The notes under the pieces: generated by a model
What the model was told of the DNA's origin: nothing
Seen by the model: only the letters and a program-made list of their open reading frames with translations
The model's database searches: none
Part shown: positions 5,280 to 9,164 of the stretch, piece after piece
Position numbering within the stretch: position 1 is the first letter of the stretch
Layout of the letters: each line of letters begins with the position of its first letter
Made by a program: the position numbers and the translations under genes
Assembly: GCA_028290305.1 (NCBI GenBank)
Contig: JAQGKC010000018.1
Coordinates: forward strand, 1 to 9,164
Reading direction: 5' to 3'
DNA from: Bradyrhizobium sp.
Lineage (GTDB): Bacteria; Pseudomonadota; Alphaproteobacteria; Rhizobiales; Xanthobacteraceae
Length of the DNA: 9,164 nucleotides

Positions 5280-5852
5280 CTAGCTGAGGCTTCGCAGCGC
5301 CATGCGCGCGATGTTGCGCAGCGTGTCCGTCGTAGCCCCACCCCGCGCCGCGACTTTCATGCCGGTCATGGTTGCCTTGACGAACTGGGCTGCCGCCCGG
5401 GGTTCGACGTCCTTGCCGATCTCACCCTTGGTCCTGGCCTCGGTGAGGCGGCGCTCGAGTGCGGACAACAACCGCTTGCTGCTAGTACCTATCAAACCGG
5501 ATATCTCGGCGTCGGACTGGCCGAACTCGCAGGTCGCGCCAATCCCCATGCAACCGGGCGCACCAGCAGCCTTGGACGCCATCGCCAGCAGTACCACTTC
5601 GACGCCCTTCAAAGGGGAGGGTGTGGCATTCAGCGCTGCGACCTGGCTGGCGACATTGCCATCGATGTAACGCTGCAACGCCTCGAGATAGAGCTGCCGC
5701 TTGTCGCCGAAGGTGTCGTAGAGGCTTTGCCGGCTGATACCCATGTTGCCAAGCAGCGCCTCGGTGGAGGTGCCTTCATAGCCATGATCGCAAAACATCG
5801 CGATGGCGCCATCCAGCGCGGTGTCGCGTTCAAATTCTTTCGTCCTTGCCAT
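5280..5852 (-). CDS. TetR/AcrR-family transcriptional repressor
   Basis: This 190-aa protein has a TetR N-terminal DNA-binding domain (about 8-55). The helix-turn-helix runs from about 28 to 47 (TSTEALLGNMGISRQSLYDTF), followed by the FGDKRQLYLEAL helix. The C-terminal ligand domain contains PGCMGIGATCEFG (99-111), a segment seen in TetR repressors that sense small reactive or aromatic molecules. Cys residues are at 21, 101 and 108; redox sensing is possible but unproven. It lies upstream of, and in the same direction as, the SDR gene. A palindrome overlaps its own promoter and is repeated before the SDR, so autoregulation with co-control of the SDR is likely. No Shine-Dalgarno precedes the ATG; the -10 box is about 12 nt from it, so the mRNA may have almost no leader. 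The inducer is unknown. Confidence 0.93.
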   Translation of the reverse strand: MARTKEFERDTALDGAIAMFCDHGYEGTSTEALLGNMGISRQSLYDTFGDKRQLYLEALQRYIDGNVASQVAALNATPSPLKGVEVVLLAMASKAAGAPGCMGIGATCEFGQSDAEISGLIGTSSKRLLSALERRLTEARTKGEIGKDVEPRAAAQFVKATMTGMKVAARGGATTDTLRNIARMALRSLS

Positions 5853-5863
5853 GGCGGCAAGCT

Positions 5864-5869
5864 ATCATA
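5864..5869 (-). promoter_or_regulatory. -10 box of the TetR gene, near-leaderless transcript
   Basis: The minus strand reads TATGAT (5 of 6 to TATAAT). A -35 is poorly defined (TTATTC about 17 nt upstream). Transcription would begin near 5857, only about 5 nt before the ATG at 5852. That agrees with the lack of any Shine-Dalgarno sequence there. Confidence 0.4.
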
Positions 5870-5870
5870 T

Positions 5871-5886
5871 TGGACTGAATTGTCCA
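5871..5886. promoter_or_regulatory. Probable TetR operator in its own promoter
   Basis: TGGAC-tgaatt-GTCCA is a perfect 5-bp inverted repeat with a 6-bp spacer. It sits one base from the -10 box and fills the spacer between -35 and -10 of the TetR gene, so bound repressor would block RNA polymerase. The match to the site at 5220-5235 includes the flanking AGAATAAA. Confidence 0.7.
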
Positions 5887-5971
5887 GAATAAAATCGCGC
5901 CGGTCAAACGGTCTGGTGATTCCGGTGACTGGCCCGGGGTCGCGCACGAAATTCCCGCTATCCCGGCGCGC

Positions 5972-6000
5972 TTGTCACAGCCTTTGCCGATGATTACGCT
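5972..6000 (+). promoter_or_regulatory. Weak promoter candidate for the DUF1326-DUF2182 pair
   Basis: TTGTCA (5972-5977, 5 of 6 to the -35 consensus) and TACGCT (5995-6000, a poor -10) are spaced by 17 bp, about 70 bp before the ATG at 6071. The weak -10 leaves this uncertain. Confidence 0.25.
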
Positions 6001-6070
6001 GGGCGGGATCGCATGATCGAACAAGGCCGGTAGCGGCTTTTGTGTGCTGGGAATTCTGACGAGAAGAACA

Positions 6071-6766
6071 ATGTCTGCTGCGAACGCGATCTCGGCATCG
6101 GAAGCAAATGACGTTCCGGAGTGGCGCCTTGTCGGTGACTGGTGGGATTTGTGCAATTGCGCAATCGGCTGCCCTTGCAATTTCGGTTCCGATCCGACGC
6201 TAGGCTATTGCGAAGGCGTACTGACCTGGTTGATCCGTGCAGGCAACTACGGCGATCTCAAAATCACCGAGGATCTCGCCGTCGTGCTCATCATTCATTG
6301 GCGCGGCAACGTCATGGAGAAAAACCGGGAATTCGGCTTTCTCATCGATGATCGCGCCAATCCTGCCGAGCGCGCCGCGCTTGAAAAAATCTTCACGGGA
6401 TATGCCGGCGGCGCGTTTGCCGCCTGGCGCGATCTCACACTGAGCCTCGACGGCGTCGAATTCGTGAAAATGACGGTCACGCACGACGCGGAGAACTGGC
6501 GAGTCGAGGTTCCCGGCATGGTCGAAGGTCTCGGCGGCCCATTCCGGAAATACATGGTCCCGGAAAACGATACCTGCCGGATCTACAATGCGCCGCGACC
6601 GGAAGTCGTGCCCGGATTCCTCACGGTGGGCCAGGCCAAGCGCAACGTCGTCACCGGCGCCTTCGGCCGCACCTGGGATTGGTCGCAACGATCCTCCAAG
6701 CATATTTCGTTCGACCTGCGCGGACCCAAGACATTCAGCTGGCGCCAGCCGCTGAAAGGCTCATGA
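6071..6766 (+). CDS. DUF1326-family protein with N-terminal Cys cluster
   Basis: This 231-aa protein has the DUF1326 signature W-x-L-x-GDWWDLCNCAIGCPCNFGSDPTLGYCEG. The cysteines C28, C30, C34, C36 and C47 are arranged as CxC-x3-CxC-x10-C, well suited to binding a soft metal such as copper or zinc, or to redox chemistry. C169 is further along. No signal peptide or membrane segment is visible, so it is probably cytoplasmic. The family's function is not established to my knowledge. I chose the ATG at 6071, preceded by a purine-rich GAGAAGA; a GTG at 6044 would add nine residues with no better binding site. Its stop overlaps the start of the DUF2182 membrane gene (ATGA), so the two are translationally coupled. 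Genes of these two families are often adjacent in proteobacteria, which supports a shared role. Confidence 0.87.
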   Translation: MSAANAISASEANDVPEWRLVGDWWDLCNCAIGCPCNFGSDPTLGYCEGVLTWLIRAGNYGDLKITEDLAVVLIIHWRGNVMEKNREFGFLIDDRANPAERAALEKIFTGYAGGAFAAWRDLTLSLDGVEFVKMTVTHDAENWRVEVPGMVEGLGGPFRKYMVPENDTCRIYNAPRPEVVPGFLTVGQAKRNVVTGAFGRTWDWSQRSSKHISFDLRGPKTFSWRQPLKGS

Positions 6767-7566
6767 CCCGCGAAGCCAGCACCGATTCTACATCCGCACG
6801 CCTTGATCGGGTTGCGGTCGCGGCTTTGCTTGCGCTGGTGGTGGCTCTCGCCTGGGCTTTTACCGTTCACCAGGCTCAGGTCATGCAGGACATGGATGCC
6901 GCCATGCAGCGGGACATGGCCATGTCGATGAATGACATGCCGCCGGCCTGGAGTGTCGTCGATGGTATCCTCGTTTTCCTGATGTGGGCGGCGATGATGG
7001 CCGCGATGATGGTGCCCGGCGCCAGTCCGATGGTCGCTTCGTTCGCGACCATCAATCGAAGACGGCGACAGCGTTCAGCGCCTTATGTTCCGACCGCCAC
7101 ATTCCTGCTCGGATATCTCGCAGTCTGGTCCGGCTTTGCGCTGATTGCGACGGCGGCGCAGTGGCTGTTGCAGTCCTGCGGGCTGCTGACGACGATGATG
7201 GAGTCATCGTCCTATTATTTTTCCGCCGCGCTCTTCATCGCGGCAGGTCTCTATCAATTCAGTCCGTTCAAAGAGATGTGTCTTGCCTATTGCCGCTCGC
7301 CTGAAAGTTTTGTGTTGACGGAATGGCGTGACGGCACGCTTGGCGCCGTCATCATGGGCGTCCGGCACGGATTGTTCTGCATGGGCTGCTGCGCGGCGTT
7401 GATGATGTTATTGTTCGCTGTCGCCATCATGGATCTGCGTTGGGTCGCCGCCTTGACCGTATTGGTGACGGCGGAAAAGCTGTTGCCGGGCGGAAAAGTC
7501 TTGCAGGCGGTTATAGGTATCGTACTAATCCTCGCGGGCATGGGATTTGGGCTGGCGGCCCGCTAG
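6763..7566 (+). CDS. DUF2182-family polytopic membrane protein, Met- and Cys-rich
   Basis: This 267-aa protein has about six or seven membrane segments: roughly 16-36, 64-86, 110-136, 150-166, 192-220, 226-241 and 247-265. Family landmarks are MWAAMMAAMMVPGA (74-87), YQFSPFKEMCLAYCRSP (164-180, with C173 and C177) and FCMGCCAALMM (205-215, with C206, C209 and C210). Between the first two membrane segments is an exposed Met-rich stretch, MQDMDAAMQRDMAMSMNDM (41-59), with seven methionines, resembling Cu(I)-binding loops in copper-handling proteins. The family has been called predicted metal-binding, but I know of no proven function. The start ATG at 6763 overlaps the DUF1326 stop. An in-frame upstream start at 6679 lies wholly inside DUF1326 and is unlikely. 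A copper-related role for the pair is inference. Confidence 0.9.
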   Translation: MTREASTDSTSARLDRVAVAALLALVVALAWAFTVHQAQVMQDMDAAMQRDMAMSMNDMPPAWSVVDGILVFLMWAAMMAAMMVPGASPMVASFATINRRRRQRSAPYVPTATFLLGYLAVWSGFALIATAAQWLLQSCGLLTTMMESSSYYFSAALFIAAGLYQFSPFKEMCLAYCRSPESFVLTEWRDGTLGAVIMGVRHGLFCMGCCAALMMLLFAVAIMDLRWVAALTVLVTAEKLLPGGKVLQAVIGIVLILAGMGFGLAAR

Positions 7567-7643
7567 GCCGTACACATATTACTATCGCGGGATCGCAGAC
7601 GGATTGGTGGGGCGAAAGTACAGTTCCGCCGCGACAAGACAGC

Positions 7644-7672
7644 GTGACCAACTCGCCCATCGCGAATAGAAT
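7644..7672 (+). promoter_or_regulatory. Promoter candidate for the M29 aminopeptidase
   Basis: GTGACC (7644-7649, 4 of 6 to TTGACA) and TAGAAT (7667-7672, 5 of 6 to TATAAT) are spaced by exactly 17 bp. Transcription would begin near 7679, about 31 nt before the ATG. The peptidase therefore probably has its own transcript, separate from the DUF1326-DUF2182 pair. Confidence 0.45.
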
Positions 7673-7709
7673 AGCAGACGCTCCAAGAGCTCATGATAAG
7701 GCCGATTTA

Positions 7710-8966
7710 ATGAACACCCATGAACGCAACATCACGGCACCAATCGATCCCGTCAAACTCGACCGTTTGGCCGAAGTCGCCATCAAGGTTGGGCTGCAGC
7801 TCAAGCCGGGACAGGACCTGCTGGTGACGGCGCCGACGGTGGCGCTGCCACTGGTGCGTAGGATCGCCGAGCACGCCTATAAGGCCGGGGCGGGCCTCGT
7901 GACCCCGATCTTCTCCGATGAGGCGGTCACGCTGTCGCGCTATCGGTTCGGTCAGGACGATAGCTTCGACCGCGCGGCTAGCTGGCTCTATGAGGGCATG
8001 TCGAAAGCCTTCGCCGCCAACACCGCGCGGCTCGCCATCGTCGGCGACGATCCGATGCTGCTGTCGGGGCAGGACCCCGCAAAGGTCGCGCGCGCCAGCA
8101 AGGCCAACTCCATTGCGTACAAGCCGGCGCTCGAAAGGATCGTCAACTTCGACATCAACTGGAACATCATCTCGTATCCGAGCCCGTCCTGGGCGAAGCA
8201 GGTTTTTCCGCAAGACGAAGAGGACGTCGCCGTCGCCAAGCTTGCGGACGCGATCTTCGCCGCTTCACGCGTGGACAATGATGACGCCATCGCTTTGTGG
8301 GAGAAGCACAACGCCGCGCTGCGCAGCCGGACCGAATGGCTGAATGGACAGAGATTCAGCGCGCTGCATTACTCCGGACCCGGTACCGACCTCACGATCG
8401 GGCTCGCGGACGGCCACGAATGGGAAGGCGGCGCTTCCACGGCCAATAACGGAATCACCTGCAACGCCAACATCCCGACCGAGGAAGTCTTCACCACGCC
8501 GCATGCCCGGCGGGTCAATGGGCACGTCATCAGCTCCAAGCCGCTGTCCTACCAGGGTTCGTTGATCGACGGCATCGCGGTGCGATTCGAAGAAGGCCGA
8601 ATCGTCGCGGCAAAAGCCACGCGCGGCGAGGAAGTGTTGAACAAGGTGCTTGACACTGATGAAGGCTCCCGTCGTCTCGGCGAAGTGGCGCTGGTGCCGC
8701 ATTCCTCGCCGATCTCGAAAAGCGGGCTGTTGTTCTTCAACACCCTGTTCGACGAGAACGCCGCCTGCCACATCGCGCTCGTCCAGTGCTATTCGAAATG
8801 CTTCGTCGATGGCGGCAGACTGACGCCCGAGCAGATCGCCGCCCAGGGCGGCAACAAGAGCCTGATCCATATCGACTGGATGATCGGCTCGGACAAGCTC
8901 GATATCGACGGTATCCACGCCGACGGACGCCGCCTGCCGGTGTTCCGCAAGGGCGAGTGGGCCTGA
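7710..8966 (+). CDS. M29-family metallo-aminopeptidase
   Basis: This 418-aa protein has the normal length of M29 (AmpS/PepS/AmpT) exopeptidases, which remove N-terminal residues from peptides using two metal ions, usually as cytoplasmic dimers. The ligands are visible in order: E259 (NIPTEEVFT), E325 (RRLGEVALV), H354 (NAACHIAL), H387 and D389 (LIHIDWMIG). The conserved Tyr that assists catalysis is Y361 (QCYSKCF). The spacing follows characterised members as I recall them. No residue is missing and no signal peptide is present. ATG 7710 is preceded by AAGG at 7698-7701. The open frame continues upstream to 7440 across the DUF2182 gene, but that part has no family similarity. The gene looks like an ordinary housekeeping peptidase. 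Confidence 0.95.
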   Translation: MNTHERNITAPIDPVKLDRLAEVAIKVGLQLKPGQDLLVTAPTVALPLVRRIAEHAYKAGAGLVTPIFSDEAVTLSRYRFGQDDSFDRAASWLYEGMSKAFAANTARLAIVGDDPMLLSGQDPAKVARASKANSIAYKPALERIVNFDINWNIISYPSPSWAKQVFPQDEEDVAVAKLADAIFAASRVDNDDAIALWEKHNAALRSRTEWLNGQRFSALHYSGPGTDLTIGLADGHEWEGGASTANNGITCNANIPTEEVFTTPHARRVNGHVISSKPLSYQGSLIDGIAVRFEEGRIVAAKATRGEEVLNKVLDTDEGSRRLGEVALVPHSSPISKSGLLFFNTLFDENAACHIALVQCYSKCFVDGGRLTPEQIAAQGGNKSLIHIDWMIGSDKLDIDGIHADGRRLPVFRKGEWA

Positions 8967-8976
8967 CATCGTTAAC

Positions 8977-9032
8977 GGGCGGCGCAGCGGGTCGCGCGAA
9001 TGCGCGCCCGATAACAGCTTATGGCGCCGCCC
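8977..9032. terminator. GC-rich inverted repeat after the aminopeptidase
   Basis: GGGCGGCGC (8977-8985) is perfectly complementary to GCGCCGCCC (9024-9032). The 38-nt loop contains a smaller GCGCG-type hairpin around 8993-9005. It begins 10 bp after the stop codon, the right place for a transcript end, but there is no T-tract, so it may act with Rho or only protect the mRNA 3' end. Confidence 0.35.
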
Positions 9033-9060
9033 GATACCAAACTCGGCATAATTCGCCCGT

Positions 9061-9101
9061 AATGCTGCCGGTTGCGCCAATGCTGCCGGTCTTGCATGCA
9101 A
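9061..9101. repeat. 12-bp direct repeat next to a 10-bp palindrome
   Basis: AATGCTGCCGGT occurs at 9061-9072 and again at 9079-9090, start to start 18 bp. Immediately after is the perfect palindrome TTGCATGCAA (9092-9101). No gene is visible from 8967 to 9164, so this may be the control region of a gene beyond the window. That role is inference. Confidence 0.35.
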
Positions 9102-9164
9102 CCATAGGCATGGCGCTTTGCTCGCTTTTGCCTAAAGCAACCGCAATTCAATCAAATCCGCAGC

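Noticed and set aside
6679..6762. N-terminal extension of the DUF2182 protein
   Set aside because: It lies within the DUF1326 coding sequence; the ATGA overlap at 6763 is the natural coupled start.
7440..7709. N-terminal extension of the aminopeptidase
   Set aside because: The extra residues overlap DUF2182 in another frame and resemble nothing in M29 proteins. The ATG at 7710 gives the normal family length.
8265..9101. 278-residue minus-strand open frame opposite the aminopeptidase
   Set aside because: It overlaps a complete M29 peptidase with all metal ligands, and its own translation shows no family features.
1..9164. CRISPR array, toxin-antitoxin or phage defence genes
   Set aside because: There are no regularly spaced repeats and none of the proteins match defence families. 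The only repeats are the isolated pairs listed.

Overview
The window is GC-rich and gene-dense, with the codon usage and gene families of an alphaproteobacterium. The LivF-type ATPase, the M29 peptidase, the DUF1326/DUF2182 pair and the pairing of a protease-like protein with a LuxR regulator all fit the Bradyrhizobium/Rhodopseudomonas/Afipia group. That placement is inferred from family resemblance; no database was searched.

Layout. (1) Positions 1-127 hold a perfect 9-bp inverted repeat and the 3' half of a tRNA-Arg(ACG) gene, starting at the anticodon loop and lacking any 5' half. This is what an integrated element leaves at its distal end, so the island should lie to the left of the window and resident chromosome to the right. 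(2) 281-1048 (-) encodes an HD-domain protein with PhnZ/MIOX-like spacing of metal ligands. (3) 1415-2877 (+) is a two-gene, translationally coupled unit: an HtrA/Deg-like protein with all three catalytic positions replaced plus a PDZ domain, then a LuxR-type regulator with a degenerate receiver. (4) 2878-3941 carries three inverted repeats around a secreted GlcG/HbpS-like gene (3180-3671). (5) 3942-4397 (+) is a 5'-truncated LivF-type ABC ATPase. (6) 4463-5852 (-) is a TetR regulator with a downstream SDR oxidoreductase; each has its own copy of the same operator-like palindrome. (7) 6071-7566 (+) is a coupled DUF1326-DUF2182 pair with Cys- and Met-rich motifs that suggest metal handling. (8) 7710-8966 (+) is an M29 metallo-aminopeptidase with a good promoter candidate. 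The window ends in about 200 bases of repeats with no gene.

How the genes work together. Three units look like functional modules. The pseudoprotease/PDZ protein and atypical response regulator are probably a signalling pair that does not depend on proteolysis, and perhaps not on phosphorylation. TetR and the SDR form a self-regulated detoxification-type cassette. DUF1326 and DUF2182 form a probable metal-related cytoplasm/membrane pair. The strongest candidate for an undescribed system is the first, followed by the DUF pair. The truncated ATPase, the att remnant and the cluster of inverted repeats point to past rearrangement in the left half of the window.
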